Shown in pieces: positions 25,447 to 34,904 of a DNA stretch of 49,651 bases (within the stretch, counting starts at the first letter, position 1; the number at the start of each line of letters is the position of its first letter). Below the pieces are notes generated by a model. That model made no database searches. It was not told the DNA's origin and saw only the letters and a list, made by a program, of their open reading frames with translations. The DNA comes from Limnobaculum eriocheiris (GTDB lineage: Bacteria > Pseudomonadota > Gammaproteobacteria > Enterobacterales > Enterobacteriaceae): NCBI RefSeq assembly GCF_021010575.1, contig NZ_JAJNAG010000025.1:1-49651 (forward strand), given 5' to 3'. The position numbers were made by a program, and so were the translations under genes.

Positions 25447-26658
25447 ACCGATCATGGCGCACAGGCTATAAATTGCGGCAATAAGACCTACAACGGTATA
25501 GAAAATATATTGTCCGTTGGATATTTTCTTGTAACTGAGAACCTTGAGGGCGACCGACGAGTAGATGTAAGGAAGTAACGTCATAATGACGGCAATAGAG
25601 GCGATTTTACCAAACTGTTCGCTGGCGGTAGGGGACATCGTCGCCAGTACCTGTAAACTCATAATCGCAGCAACAATCGCTAACCCGGCAGCGGGTACTC
25701 CTTTAGTATTGACCTTAGCAAAGATATTACCAAACAGACCATCGTTTGCTGCGGCCTGTGCGGTTTGTCCAACGATCAGTGTCCATCCGGCTAACGACCC
25801 CAGACAGCCAAGGGCAGCACACAATGCGACCACTTTCGCTGCGCCATCACCAAAGGCCACACGTACTGCATCAGCAAAAGGTGCCGAAGAGACGATCAGC
25901 TCTTTGTTAGGAATAATCCCCATAATGGCGGTTGAACTGAGAATGTAGCAAACCGCAGCCAGAACCACACCTACTACGGTAGCAATAGGAACGTTTTTAG
26001 TTGGGTTTTTGACTACGGCTGCCGATACTGAGGCGCTTTCAACACCGATAAAGGCCCATAGCGTGAAGTTTAGCGTCATACCCACAGCGCTAACGCTGTT
26101 GGTGCCGGAGACGTTCCAACCAGCCATGTAGGTATCGCCATGGAACCAGAACCAGCCAAGCAAAGCCATACCAATAATGGGCAGTAGCGCAAAAATTGTA
26201 GAGATGGACTGCACCCGTCCTACAATCTTAGGCCCCAGCATATTGGCGTATGCCAGTAGCCAAATCACGGCGATTTGAGCAATGGCCATGACCAGTGGAT
26301 CTTTGAGTGAAGGAAAGAAAGTACTCAGATAGCCTAAACCGGCTACCGCCAGGCCCACGTTACCAACGACATTAGCTAACCAGTACACCAGATTGGTCTG
26401 GTAGCCCATATAGTCACCGAATGCTTTACGGGTATAGGCGTAAGGGCCTCCGGCCGCAGGGTCAAGGGCGGCATGTTTAGCAAACACCAGAGCCAGAGCA
26501 ATAGAACCAATGATGGTTACTACCCAGCCAATAATGGCAATACCGCCAATAGCCGCTAAATTGGCAGGGAGCATAAATACGCCAGAACCTATCATACTTC
26601 CGGCGACTAAGAATATAGCGGGAATCAATCCAATTTTGTTGTCATCAGCAACGGCCAT
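25435..26658 (-). CDS. adiC: AdiC-like basic amino acid/amine antiporter, frameshifted near the C-terminus
   Basis: This APC-family antiporter would exchange external amino acid for internal decarboxylated amine, working with the adjacent decarboxylase. The N-terminus GLIPAIFLVAGSMIGSGVF, GGPYAYTRKAFGDYMGYQTN, LWAFIGVESAS and GSLAGWTLIVGQTAQAA closely follow AdiC, including the Trp residues of the substrate and gating site. AdiC Asn22 is replaced by Ser. The ATG at 26658 fits the GGAG site better than the GTG at 26664. The frame ends after about 11 TM segments at AMIGFRR, because an extra T in the coding strand shifts it; TM12 continues in the next frame (see 25107-25446). The transport core is intact, so function may survive. 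Confidence 0.85.
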   Translation of the reverse strand: MAVADDNKIGLIPAIFLVAGSMIGSGVFMLPANLAAIGGIAIIGWVVTIIGSIALALVFAKHAALDPAAGGPYAYTRKAFGDYMGYQTNLVYWLANVVGNVGLAVAGLGYLSTFFPSLKDPLVMAIAQIAVIWLLAYANMLGPKIVGRVQSISTIFALLPIIGMALLGWFWFHGDTYMAGWNVSGTNSVSAVGMTLNFTLWAFIGVESASVSAAVVKNPTKNVPIATVVGVVLAAVCYILSSTAIMGIIPNKELIVSSAPFADAVRVAFGDGAAKVVALCAALGCLGSLAGWTLIVGQTAQAAANDGLFGNIFAKVNTKGVPAAGLAIVAAIMSLQVLATMSPTASEQFGKIASIAVIMTLLPYIYSSVALKVLSYKKISNGQYIFYTVVGLIAAIYSLCAMIGFRR

Positions 26659-26664
26659 GTGCAC

Positions 26665-26970
26665 TCTCCAATTAATATGATATTAATTGCAATAATTGCG
26701 CTATGAAAACGTTATAGTCAACGAACATAATTAGACTGGATTTAGGTAACAAGCGTGTGATTTTATTAGTGAAATCGTTGCTCCTCTAGTGATAAATGAA
26801 AGAATAAATCTGTGTTTATTTGAAACTATATTTTTAGACCGTACCCAGTCCATTAATATTTTGGTGTGAAATAAATATTGCTATTTAACCCAAAATTCTC
26901 TTCCCTATTCCATTCAGCTATATCAAATTCCATTTGGTGATTTCATTCGTTAGCAACGACTCTCTATAGT
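26665..26970. other. Divergent promoter region between antiporter and cysG
   Basis: This 300-bp AT-rich spacer should hold the leftward acid-response promoter and the rightward cysG promoter (CysB-activated in relatives). I see several A/T tracts and no long repeats apart from the cysG leader hairpin described separately. No specific activator site can be assigned by eye. Confidence 0.4.
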
Positions 26971-26996
26971 CAGGTTATTGTTTTGTTAATAACCTG
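26971..26996 (+). promoter_or_regulatory. Hairpin touching the cysG ribosome-binding site
   Basis: CAGGTTATT (26971-26979) and AATAACCTG (26988-26996) form a perfect 9-bp stem with an 8-base loop. The Shine-Dalgarno AAGG follows immediately (26997-27000) and the GTG start is at 27006. In mRNA the stem would sit against the initiation site, so it may tune cysG translation or mRNA stability. It has no T-tract. Confidence 0.6.
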
Positions 26997-27005
26997 AAGG
27001 TTACC

Positions 27006-28442
27006 GTGGATTATTTACCCCTGTTTGCCGATTTGAAACACCGTCCGGTGCTGGTTGTGGGCGGCGGTGAAATTGCTGCCCGTAAGATTGGCCTGTTATT
27101 AAGTGCCGGGGCAGAAGTGTTTGTGGTGGCAAAATCTCTTGGTGCTGAGGTGAATAAACTGCATCAGGAGAAAGCATTGCAATGGCTGGCGCAGGAGTTT
27201 GATACCCGGCAGTTAGACGATATCTTTCTGGTGGTGGCGGCAACCAATGACAGTACGTTAAATGCCAGAGTATTTCAGGCAGCTAATCAGCGCCGTCGTT
27301 TAATTAATGTGGTGGACGATCCTACCCGCTGCTCATTCATTTTCCCTTCGATTATCGATCGTTCACCGTTGGTCGTGGCGATCTCTTCTGGCGGTAAAGC
27401 ACCGGTATTAGCACGTTTGTTGCGGGAGAAGCTGGAGGCGTTATTACCCACCAGCCTTGGTCAGGTTGCTGATATTGCTGGTAACTGGCGAACAAGGGTT
27501 AAACAACAGCTCCATTCATTAAGTGAACGCCGTCATTTTTGGGAACGGTTGTTCGATGGTCGCTTTGCTTCTCTGGTCGCGGCAAATCGCGCCGAAGAGG
27601 CTGAAGTGGAGCTTGAACAGCAGCTATATCATCCCGCTTCAACTGCTGGTGACGTGACGCTGGTTGGTGCTGGCCCTGGCGATCCGGGGCTGCTGACATT
27701 GCATGGTTTACGGGCCATTCAGCAGGCGGATGTCGTATTGCATGATGCGCTGGTTACGCCAGAGATTCTGGAACTGGTACGCCGTGATGCCACGTTAATT
27801 AGCGTAGGAAAGCGTGCCGGAGCACATTCAGTACAACAGGAAGAGACAAACCAACTGCTGGTTGAATTAGCCCAACAGGGCAAACGCGTCGTGCGTTTAA
27901 AAGGCGGCGATCCTTTCATTTTTGGCCGTGGTGGTGAAGAGTTAGAAGTATTGGCTAATGCCGGTATTTCCTATCGGGTGGTTCCGGGTATTACTGCCGC
28001 GGCGGGAGCGGCAGCCTATGCCGGAATTCCTTTAACGCATCGCGACCATGCCCAAAGTATTACGTTTATTACCGGACACTGTAAGCCCGAGTCTGACGGT
28101 CTTAACTGGTCACAGCTGGCTCAGGGCCACCAAACGCTGGCAATTTATATGGGTACGGTAAAAGCCAGCGATATTCAACAACAGCTGATAAACCATGGTC
28201 GTTCAGCCTCTACACCGGTAGCGGTAATTAGTCGGGGAACCCGCAGCGATCAAAAAGTCTTAACCGGTACACTCTCACAGCTGTATGAGCTGGCCCGTGA
28301 AGCACCAACACCTGCCTTGCTGGTTATTGGTGAAGTTGCGGCACTGCATCAGCGGCTGAACTGGTTTGGTGAATCCGCTCAACCATTATTAACAGCACAA
28401 AATAGCCCGGCGCAGTGGCAGTCGGTAGTCAATCTGGCCTGA
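27006..28442 (+). CDS. cysG: Siroheme synthase CysG (multifunctional)
   Basis: CysG turns uroporphyrinogen III into siroheme, the cofactor of CysI. The 478-residue protein is the full fusion. The N-terminal NAD-dependent dehydrogenase/ferrochelatase part shows [38 protein letters not shown] and [16 protein letters not shown]. The C-terminal methyltransferase shows [31 protein letters not shown] and [21 protein letters not shown]. It starts with GTG at 27006. It heads the cysG-cysD-cysN-cysC run; in some enterobacteria this is a second copy besides the nirB-linked one, and no nir genes are seen here. Confidence 0.97.
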   Translation: MDYLPLFADLKHRPVLVVGGGEIAARKIGLLLSAGAEVFVVAKSLGAEVNKLHQEKALQWLAQEFDTRQLDDIFLVVAATNDSTLNARVFQAANQRRRLINVVDDPTRCSFIFPSIIDRSPLVVAISSGGKAPVLARLLREKLEALLPTSLGQVADIAGNWRTRVKQQLHSLSERRHFWERLFDGRFASLVAANRAEEAEVELEQQLYHPASTAGDVTLVGAGPGDPGLLTLHGLRAIQQADVVLHDALVTPEILELVRRDATLISVGKRAGAHSVQQEETNQLLVELAQQGKRVVRLKGGDPFIFGRGGEELEVLANAGISYRVVPGITAAAGAAAYAGIPLTHRDHAQSITFITGHCKPESDGLNWSQLAQGHQTLAIYMGTVKASDIQQQLINHGRSASTPVAVISRGTRSDQKVLTGTLSQLYELAREAPTPALLVIGEVAALHQRLNWFGESAQPLLTAQNSPAQWQSVVNLA

Positions 28443-28474
28443 CGGCCTTCAGACAGAGAATTGAGGTATTGAAC

Positions 28475-29383
28475 GTGGACCAAAAACGACTGACTCATTT
28501 ACGCCAGCTGGAAGCAGAAAGCATTCATATTATTCGCGAAGTGGCTGCTGAATTTGCTAATCCGGTAATGCTCTATTCCATTGGAAAAGATTCATCGGTA
28601 ATGCTGCATCTGGCACGTAAAGCTTTTTTCCCCGGCAACCTGCCGTTTCCTTTATTGCATGTGGACACCGGCTGGAAATTTCAGGAGATGTATCAGTTCC
28701 GCGATAGCACGGCTAAAGCCTATGGCTGCGACCTGTTGGTGTATAAAAATCCGGAAGGGGTAGCCATGGGGATTAACCCTTTTGTACATGGTAGTGCGAA
28801 ACACACCGATATTATGAAAACCGAAGGGTTAAAGCAGGCACTGAATAAGTATGGTTTTGATGCTGCATTTGGCGGTGCCCGTCGTGATGAAGAGAAATCA
28901 CGGGCCAAAGAGCGTATCTATTCGTTTCGCGATCGCTTTCATCGTTGGGACCCTAAGAATCAGCGCCCTGAACTGTGGCATAACTACAATGGCCAGATTA
29001 ACCAAGGGGAAAGCATTCGCGTATTCCCGCTCTCTAACTGGACCGAGCTGGATATCTGGCAATATATCTTTCTGGAAAATATAGAGATTGTTCCTCTGTA
29101 TCTGGCGAAGCCGCGGCCTATTTTAGAACGCGACGGCATGTTGATGATGATAGATGACAACCGTATTAACCTGCAGCCAGGGGAAGTGATAGTAAAACGT
29201 AAAGTGCGTTTCAGAACCCTGGGATGTTGGCCGCTGACCGGTGCGGTTGAGTCTGAAGCGGAAACGCTGCCGGAAATTATTGAAGAGATGCTGGTATCAA
29301 CGACCAGTGAACGTCAGGGGCGGGTTATCGATCGGGATCAGTCAGGCTCGATGGAATTGAAAAAGCGTCAGGGTTATTTCTGA
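28475..29383 (+). CDS. cysD: Sulfate adenylyltransferase small subunit CysD
   Basis: CysD makes adenylyl sulfate from ATP and sulfate, driven by CysN GTP hydrolysis. At 302 residues it equals E. coli CysD and is nearly identical, with the PP-loop [45 protein letters not shown] and the ending [13 protein letters not shown] start it at the GTG at 28475 ([11 protein letters not shown]), preceded by GAGG, because this matches the family; the frame is open 20 codons further upstream but that part overlaps cysG and is not conserved. Confidence 0.97.
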   Translation: MDQKRLTHLRQLEAESIHIIREVAAEFANPVMLYSIGKDSSVMLHLARKAFFPGNLPFPLLHVDTGWKFQEMYQFRDSTAKAYGCDLLVYKNPEGVAMGINPFVHGSAKHTDIMKTEGLKQALNKYGFDAAFGGARRDEEKSRAKERIYSFRDRFHRWDPKNQRPELWHNYNGQINQGESIRVFPLSNWTELDIWQYIFLENIEIVPLYLAKPRPILERDGMLMMIDDNRINLQPGEVIVKRKVRFRTLGCWPLTGAVESEAETLPEIIEEMLVSTTSERQGRVIDRDQSGSMELKKRQGYF

Positions 29384-29390
29384 GGAATAG

Positions 29391-30854
29391 ATGATGAGTG
29401 AAGTAATTAATCAACCGGTTAGCGTCAATGAGGCTATTGCCAGACAAATCGCAGAACAGGGCGGAGTCGAGGCATATCTTCACGCACAGCAGAATAAAAG
29501 CCTGTTACGTTTCCTGACCTGCGGCAGCGTTGATGATGGAAAAAGTACGTTAATTGGGCGATTGCTGCATGATACCCGCCAGATTTATCAGGATCAGCTC
29601 ACTATGTTGCATAATGACAGCAAACGTATTGGCACTGCCGGTGAAAAACTGGATTTAGCGCTGTTGGTGGATGGATTACAGGCGGAGCGCGAGCAGGGTA
29701 TCACCATTGATGTGGCCTACCGCTATTTTTCTACCGAAAAGCGCAAATTTATTATTGCCGATACCCCGGGGCATGAACAATACACCCGTAATATGGCAAC
29801 CGGTGCCTCTACTTGTGATGTGGCTATTTTGCTGATTGATGCGCGTAAAGGGGTTCTGGATCAGACTCGTCGCCATAGTTTTATTGCTACGCTGCTGGGT
29901 ATTCGCCATCTGGTGGTTGCGGTGAATAAGATGGATTTGGTGGGATATCAACAGTCGGTTTTTGAGCAAATCCGTACCGATTATCTGACGTTTGCTAACC
30001 AGCTTCCGCAACAAACTGAAATTAAGTTTGTGCCACTATCCGCGTTGGATGGGGATAATGTCGCAAGTATGGGCAGCAATATGCCATGGTATTCCGGCGC
30101 CACACTGTTAGAAATTCTGGAGACGGTAAACGTGGTGGCGGAACAGCAGCAAAAACCACTGCGTTTCCCGGTGCAGTATGTGAACCGGCCGAATCTGGAT
30201 TTTCGCGGCTATGCCGGTACTTTATCGTCGGGTGTGATTGAAGTCGGGCAGGCGATTAAAGTGCTGCCTTCCGGTGTAACCAGCCGGATTAAATCTATTG
30301 TCACTTTTGATGGTGAACTGGAAAAAGCCTGGCCGGGAGAAGCAATAACCCTGGTGCTGGAAGATGAGATAGATATCAGCCGTGGGGATCTGCTGGTGGC
30401 GGCGGAAGATAACAGTTTACAACCGGCCTCCGGCGCTACGCTGGATGTTGTCTGGATGGCGGAGCAGCCGTTGCAGGCTGGTCAGCGTTACGATATCAAA
30501 GTTTCCGGTAAAAAGAGCAGGGTACGTATAGAACGTATTGTGCATCAGCGGGATATCAATTCTCTGGAACAACGTCCATCAGAGAGCTTACCGCTGAATG
30601 GTATTGGTGTGGTTGAGGTGATATTTGATGAAACGCTGCTGTTTGATAGCTATCAGACTAATCAGGAGACCGGCAGCTTTATCTTTATCGATCGGTTAAC
30701 CAATGTGACGGTGGGGGCTGGTTTGGTTCAGAAAACGAATACCGTACAAAAACAGCCGCCGACCTTTAACAATGAGTTTGAACAGGAGCTGTTTGCCCTG
30801 ATTCGTCGTTACTACCCTCACTGGGATATCAGTGGGGCCACTAATAAAGGGTAA
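29391..30854 (+). CDS. cysN: Sulfate adenylyltransferase GTPase subunit CysN
   Basis: CysN is the EF-Tu-like GTPase that couples GTP hydrolysis to APS synthesis by CysD. Motifs in the 487-residue protein are G1 [15 protein letters not shown] (about residues 45-59), [12 protein letters not shown]3 [17 protein letters not shown] and G4 NKMD. Downstream beta-barrel segments include [20 protein letters not shown] and [11 protein letters not shown]. There is no fused kinase domain; cysC is separate and starts 6 bp later. Two ATG codons are adjacent at the start; either could be used. Confidence 0.97.
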   Translation: MMSEVINQPVSVNEAIARQIAEQGGVEAYLHAQQNKSLLRFLTCGSVDDGKSTLIGRLLHDTRQIYQDQLTMLHNDSKRIGTAGEKLDLALLVDGLQAEREQGITIDVAYRYFSTEKRKFIIADTPGHEQYTRNMATGASTCDVAILLIDARKGVLDQTRRHSFIATLLGIRHLVVAVNKMDLVGYQQSVFEQIRTDYLTFANQLPQQTEIKFVPLSALDGDNVASMGSNMPWYSGATLLEILETVNVVAEQQQKPLRFPVQYVNRPNLDFRGYAGTLSSGVIEVGQAIKVLPSGVTSRIKSIVTFDGELEKAWPGEAITLVLEDEIDISRGDLLVAAEDNSLQPASGATLDVVWMAEQPLQAGQRYDIKVSGKKSRVRIERIVHQRDINSLEQRPSESLPLNGIGVVEVIFDETLLFDSYQTNQETGSFIFIDRLTNVTVGAGLVQKTNTVQKQPPTFNNEFEQELFALIRRYYPHWDISGATNKG

Positions 30855-30860
30855 TGCCAG

Positions 30861-31451
30861 ATGGAAAATAATATTGTCTGGCATGCTCATCCCGTTACCC
30901 GGCTTGAGCGGGAACGGTTAAATGAACATGGTGCCGCCGTGGTTTGGCTCACCGGGCTGTCAGGCTCAGGAAAGTCCTCTATTGCGGGGGCGTTGGAGCA
31001 GGCGTTGCATCATCTTAATGTTCATACCTATTTGTTGGATGGTGATAATGTACGTCACGGTCTCTGTCAGGACTTAAGCTTTTCCGATCGGGACCGTAAA
31101 GAGAATATCCGGCGGGTAGGGGAAGTGTCCGGCCTGATGATGGATGCGGGATTAGTGGTGATCACCGCTTTTATTTCCCCCTATCGTGATGACAGGGAGA
31201 GCGTTTCATTACGCTTGCCAGCCGGTCAGTTTATTGAGGTTTTTGTTGATACGCCCATTGAGGTTTGTGAGCAGCGCGATCCTAAAGGGCTGTATAAAAA
31301 GGCCAGAAAGGGTGAAATCACCCAGTTTACCGGGGTTGATTTGCCTTATGAAGCACCGCTGAAACCGGATGTGCATTTGGATGGGCGTCGACCAGTGGAA
31401 GCGCTGGTTATTCAGCTTATAGGTTATTTAAAGGGGCGAGAAATTATTTAA
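30861..31451 (+). CDS. cysC: Adenylylsulfate kinase CysC
   Basis: CysC phosphorylates APS to PAPS, the substrate of CysH. The 196-residue protein has the P-loop GLSGSGKSS (about residues 34-42), [29 protein letters not shown], the active-site segment FISPYR and [14 protein letters not shown] near the lid. All expected residues are present. It ends the cysGDNC operon. Confidence 0.97.
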   Translation: MENNIVWHAHPVTRLERERLNEHGAAVVWLTGLSGSGKSSIAGALEQALHHLNVHTYLLDGDNVRHGLCQDLSFSDRDRKENIRRVGEVSGLMMDAGLVVITAFISPYRDDRESVSLRLPAGQFIEVFVDTPIEVCEQRDPKGLYKKARKGEITQFTGVDLPYEAPLKPDVHLDGRRPVEALVIQLIGYLKGREII

Positions 31452-31470
31452 ACCTGAACCTTTTTCCTGA

Positions 31471-31520
31471 TAACCGATAAGGTCGGTATAAACAGATATT
31501 CATACTGGCCTTATCGGTTA
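31471..31520. terminator. Long hairpin after cysC
   Basis: TAACCGATAAGG (31471-31482) and CCTTATCGGTTA (31509-31520) are exact inverted copies. Inner bases GGTAT and ATACT can extend the stem. It lies 20 bp past cysC and is a likely transcript end or terminator, although there is no strong U-tract. Confidence 0.5.
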
Positions 31521-31642
31521 ATCACTGTACCTGCTAAAACTTCATTATCTTTTTAGCCCCGTATATGCTATTCACTTCAAGCTACTGATTCTGTATTTTA
31601 GATCTAATCCATCAGCGTATCGGCCGCTAACTAAGGAATATC

Positions 31643-32431
31643 ATGAAAGACTGGAATCCTGACCTCTATTTGCAGTTTGAAGCAGAAAGAACACGCCCTG
31701 CCGCAGAGCTGTTGTCACGTATTTTTCATCCGGAGGCTAAATATATCAGCGATCTTGGCTGTGGGCCGGGAAACAGTACTGAATTGCTCTATCAGGCCTA
31801 TCCAAGGGCGAATGTTACCGGCGTAGATAGTTCTGAAGCCATGCTAATACAGGCAAAACAGCGGCTACCGGCCTGCCATTTTCAACAGGCAGATATCAGC
31901 ACATGGCGACCGGGTATTCCTCAGGATATTATTTACGCTAACGCATCATTGCAGTGGGTACCGGATCACAACGAATTGCTTCCCCATTTATTACAGCAGC
32001 TTTCCGACAGCGGCGTTTTGGCCTTTCAGGTGCCGGATAATCTGGATCAGCCTTCTCATGCCTTAATGCGTAAAGTGGCGATGGAGGGAACCTGGTGGGA
32101 GAAATACAGTGAACAGGTATTTAAACGCAGCCCTTTGCTGACTACGGAAGGGTATTACGATTTACTGGCGGGTCATGGCTATCAGGTTGATATCTGGCGC
32201 ACTACGTTTTATCACGTATTGCCATCGGTCTCTTCCATCGTTGAGTGGGTAAAATCAACCGGGCTTCGCCCGTTTCTTGCACCATTGGATGAGATGGAAC
32301 AGCAGCTATTTTTACAGCAGTATCAGGCAGAACTGGAGAAAGTGTTTACATCCCGTCAGGATGGTCACGTTTTGCTGCCTTTCCCAAGGCTGTTTGTTAT
32401 CGCCAGTAAAAAGTGTTCGGTAATACATTAA
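31643..32431 (+). CDS. tam: Trans-aconitate 2-methyltransferase Tam
   Basis: Tam transfers a methyl group from SAM to trans-aconitate, an inhibitor formed from cis-aconitate. The 262-residue protein begins WNPDLYLQFEAERTRPA, carries the SAM-binding ISDLGCGPGNST (motif I) and VTGVDSSEAM, then YANASLQWVPDHNELLPHL, and DIWRTTFYHVLPS with STGLRPFL toward the C-terminus, all matching E. coli Tam. AAGGAA precedes the ATG. It is a single gene between two hairpins. Confidence 0.95.
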   Translation: MKDWNPDLYLQFEAERTRPAAELLSRIFHPEAKYISDLGCGPGNSTELLYQAYPRANVTGVDSSEAMLIQAKQRLPACHFQQADISTWRPGIPQDIIYANASLQWVPDHNELLPHLLQQLSDSGVLAFQVPDNLDQPSHALMRKVAMEGTWWEKYSEQVFKRSPLLTTEGYYDLLAGHGYQVDIWRTTFYHVLPSVSSIVEWVKSTGLRPFLAPLDEMEQQLFLQQYQAELEKVFTSRQDGHVLLPFPRLFVIASKKCSVIH

Positions 32432-32443
32432 TCAGGTATGAAT

Positions 32444-32472
32444 CGCCTGAGGCAGAGCGAATGCCTCAGGCG
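32444..32472. terminator. Hairpin between convergent tam and sbp
   Basis: CGCCTGAGGCA (32444-32454) and TGCCTCAGGCG (32462-32472) form a perfect 11-bp stem with a 7-base loop, placed in the 48 bp between two convergent stops. A bidirectional terminator is likely, although the U-tracts are weak on both sides. Confidence 0.65.
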
Positions 32473-32479
32473 AGCGTTA

Positions 32480-33469
32480 TTAGCGCTTACTGATTTGGTC
32501 GAAGATGCCATCCGTTGAGAAATGCGTTTTCTGTGCGTTTTGCCAACCGCCAAAAAGCTGGTCAACGGTAAACAGGCTGAGTTGTGGGAAGTTGGCGGAA
32601 AACTGTTTTAGCACTTCCGGATCCCGTGGTCGATAGTAGTTTTTAGCGGCAATGGTCTGACCTTCTTTGGTGTAGAGATACTTCAGATAGGCTTCTGAGA
32701 CTTCACGGGTACCGTTTTTATCCACTACGCTGTCCACTACCGCAACCGTTGGCTCCGCCAGAATAGAGACGCTTGGCGTGACGATTTCAAACTGATCTTT
32801 GCCTAACTGCTCAATGGCCAGCAATGCTTCATTTTCCCAGGCAATCAGTACATCACCAATACCGCGTTCAACGAAGGTAGTGGTAGAGCCCCGGGCACCG
32901 GTGTCCAGTACCTGCACATTGCCATACAATGTTTTAACGAACTCTTGTGCTTTAGCCTGATCGTTATTATTGTGCTTCAGCGCATAGCCCCAGGCCGCCA
33001 GATAGTTCCAACGCGCACCACCGGAGGTTTTAGGGTTTGGCGTAACCACATTCAGGCCCGGTTTAATTAAATCGTTCCAGTCATGTATTTGCTTAGGATT
33101 TCCTTTGCGTACCAGAAAAACAATAGTGGAAGTATAGGGGGCAGAGTTATCCGGTAAATGAGTGAGCCAGTTTTTGTTTAATTTACCGTGTTCAGCAATG
33201 GCATCAACATCATAGGCCAGAGCCAGTGTAACAACATCGGCAGAAATACCATTGATTACAGATGAGGCCTGTTTACCCGAACCACCATGGGATTGCTTAA
33301 TGGTTACCGTATCGCCCGTTTTATCTTTCCAGTAAGCAGAAAAAGCCTGATTGTATTGTTGGTACAGCTCTCTGGTAGGATCGTAAGAGACATTAAGCAG
33401 ATGTATGTCTTTTGCAGATACGCCTGCCGCGGTAAGAAAAAGCAGTATGCCGATATTCCAGTTACGCAT
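32480..33469 (-). CDS. sbp: Periplasmic sulfate-binding protein Sbp
   Basis: Sbp binds sulfate in the periplasm for the CysTWA ABC importer. The 329-residue precursor has a signal peptide ([21 protein letters not shown], cleavage probably after Ala19) and the family sequence [68 protein letters not shown] and [25 protein letters not shown], which include the sulfate ligands. It supports the cys genes to its left. No permease gene is in the window. The CysP alternative is less likely because the mature sequence fits Sbp better. Confidence 0.95.
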   Translation of the reverse strand: MRNWNIGILLFLTAAGVSAKDIHLLNVSYDPTRELYQQYNQAFSAYWKDKTGDTVTIKQSHGGSGKQASSVINGISADVVTLALAYDVDAIAEHGKLNKNWLTHLPDNSAPYTSTIVFLVRKGNPKQIHDWNDLIKPGLNVVTPNPKTSGGARWNYLAAWGYALKHNNNDQAKAQEFVKTLYGNVQVLDTGARGSTTTFVERGIGDVLIAWENEALLAIEQLGKDQFEIVTPSVSILAEPTVAVVDSVVDKNGTREVSEAYLKYLYTKEGQTIAAKNYYRPRDPEVLKQFSANFPQLSLFTVDQLFGGWQNAQKTHFSTDGIFDQISKR

Positions 33470-33644
33470 AGTGGTTGCCTCATTAAGTGATTAGGTCATT
33501 GACGTATTGAGACTGCCAGAAAATGAAATTGAACAATAAAGAATAAAAAGATACTTTTTATAATAATAAGGAATATTCCATTTATTTACTTTTAGCCTAT
33601 GGGGTAGCATGGTAGAGACCAGGACAAATTGGGGGGTATGATTG

Positions 33645-34028
33645 ATGAAAGGGTTTCTGCGTATTTTGCGCTATCTGGTTTTAGTGATTGCGGTGGTTGC
33701 AATATTTTTTACCTGGCAATGGTATTCATTGAAGAAAGAGGCAGAAGCGGCATTCAATCATAATCCGGTGATTGAGCAGTACTTAGGAAAAGTCAGTGTT
33801 GAAAAGATGGGCTTAAGCGTATTTTCTGCCCAGTGCCCCAGCGGTTGTGAACACTATCTGATGAAACTACGCGGTGAAAAGGGCAGTGCAATGGCAGTAT
33901 CGGACTTATCTAAAGGAAGTGAAGAGCTCTCTTATGCCATTTTGTGTCTGCCCGGCGGTGAGAATATTGCCCTAACTAAGGATGCTGAGCTGATTGTGGC
34001 AAATGGACGTGAGTCAGCCTGCCAATAG
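33645..34028 (+). CDS. Membrane-anchored small protein in the cueR operon
   Basis: The start is ATG 33645 after GGGGGG; an in-frame TTG one codon earlier is less likely. The 127-residue protein has one TM (about residues 8-27) and a soluble domain of about 100 residues with four Cys, in QCPSGCEHY, ILCLPGG and the C-terminal ACQ. The run NPVIEQYLGKV ... LRGEKGSAMAVSDL faintly recalls Coa1-like proteins, but I would not name it on that. It is 6 bp upstream of a frameshifted gene that is itself translationally coupled to cueR. A role in copper or thiol stress at the membrane is only an inference from that context. Confidence 0.6.
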   Translation: MKGFLRILRYLVLVIAVVAIFFTWQWYSLKKEAEAAFNHNPVIEQYLGKVSVEKMGLSVFSAQCPSGCEHYLMKLRGEKGSAMAVSDLSKGSEELSYAILCLPGGENIALTKDAELIVANGRESACQ

Positions 34029-34034
34029 GCAGTG

Positions 34035-34290
34035 ATGAAGATGATGAGCCAGTCTGATTTGCCGGGTATGCCCTTTGCAGCAGCGAAGAAAGATTTGTTG
34101 GAGAGCCGGGATAACCTTTCGAAAGAAAGATTGCGATGCGCTTTATGATTTCTATATAGACGGTTCGATTCGCAATGTGGTGTATATTTCCTGCATGAAG
34201 AAGCATGCCGAAAGACGAATTGATGATTTGGATCGTTATCTTACCGGCTCGACGTTGAAGTCGTTAATTGGTCAACGGGTGATGTTATGA
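34035..34290 (+). pseudogene. Small gene coupled to cueR, broken by an apparent 1-base insertion
   Basis: The frame from ATG 34035 encodes MKMMSQSDLPGMPFAAAKKD, then LLESRDNLSKE, and then leaves frame and stops at about 34145. A second frame continues with [40 protein letters not shown] and [13 protein letters not shown] to the TGA at 34288-34290. Deleting one A from the AAA at 34126-34128 joins them into an 84-residue protein. Its stop overlaps the cueR start (ATGA). The product is charged and soluble with two Cys. I do not recognise the family. A programmed shift or separate translation of the second part cannot be excluded. Confidence 0.6.
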
Positions 34291-34700
34291 ATATCAGTCA
34301 GGTTGCGGAAAAAACGGGTTTAAGCAGTAAAGCGATTCGTTTTTATGAAGAGAAAGGGCTAATTACGCCACCCAATCGTTCATTAAACGGCTACCGTACT
34401 TACAATTTGCGCAATATTGAAGAGCTGACATTATTGCGTCAGGCCCGACTGGTGGGATTTACGCTGGAAGAGTGCAAAGAACTATTGGCGCTGTTCCATA
34501 ATGCGGACCGCCGTAGCGCTGATGTGAAAGCACGGACATTAGAAAAAGTCGCTGATATTGATAATCATATCGCTGAACTGACGCAGATGCGGGAGCGGCT
34601 AATGGAGTTAGCGGCGCTTTGTCCGGGGGACAATGGGGCGGATTGCCCGATTATTGATAGTTTTACCGGATGTTGTAAGCAGGATAACGGGAATAATTAG
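34287..34700 (+). CDS. cueR: Copper(I)-responsive MerR-family regulator CueR
   Basis: CueR activates copA and cueO promoters when it binds Cu(I). The 137-residue protein opens [25 protein letters not shown] (MerR helix-turn-helix), has the dimerisation helix with [18 protein letters not shown], and the metal loop [10 protein letters not shown], whose two Cys ligate Cu(I). A CC pair near the C-terminus (FTGCCKQ) is also as in E. coli. Its start overlaps the stop of the small gene before it, so it is probably translated from the 33645-34700 transcript. A copA gene is not in the window. Confidence 0.95.
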   Translation: MNISQVAEKTGLSSKAIRFYEEKGLITPPNRSLNGYRTYNLRNIEELTLLRQARLVGFTLEECKELLALFHNADRRSADVKARTLEKVADIDNHIAELTQMRERLMELAALCPGDNGADCPIIDSFTGCCKQDNGNN

Positions 34701-34730
34701 AACATTGAATTTTAGCATCGGTGAATATTT

Positions 34731-34882
34731 CGGTCGGGCACACAAATGTATATATCACCTGTGCACCCGGCCGGAAAACAATCTGTATTCAGCTTCAGAG
34801 TGCGTTGGGCCAGAGGCAGTTATAAAACATCTGGCGGTGTTTCACCCTATGGGCAGCTAAAGCTGCTACAACCCCAACGGCC
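34731..34882 (-). repeat. Intergenic repeat, copy A
   Basis: Read on the minus strand, this stretch starts GCCGTTGGGGTTGTAGCAGC followed by TTTAGCTGCC. It goes on with GTGAAACACC, ATAACTGCC, CACTCTGAAG and CCGGCCGG. The same blocks occur in the same order in copy B (38082-38277) on the plus strand. The two copies are thus inverted, about 3.2 kb apart, and flank ybbJ-qmcA-MFS. Copy A is shorter: it lacks about 36 bases after the TTTAGCTGCC block. Open frames across it are by-products. Confidence 0.8.
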
Positions 34883-34904
34883 GTCTCTCTCTCAGATTAA
34901 CTTT

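Noticed and set aside
28415-28474. Longer cysD start overlapping cysG
   Set aside because: The extra 20 residues are absent from CysD proteins, and the GTG at 28475 has a good ribosome site.
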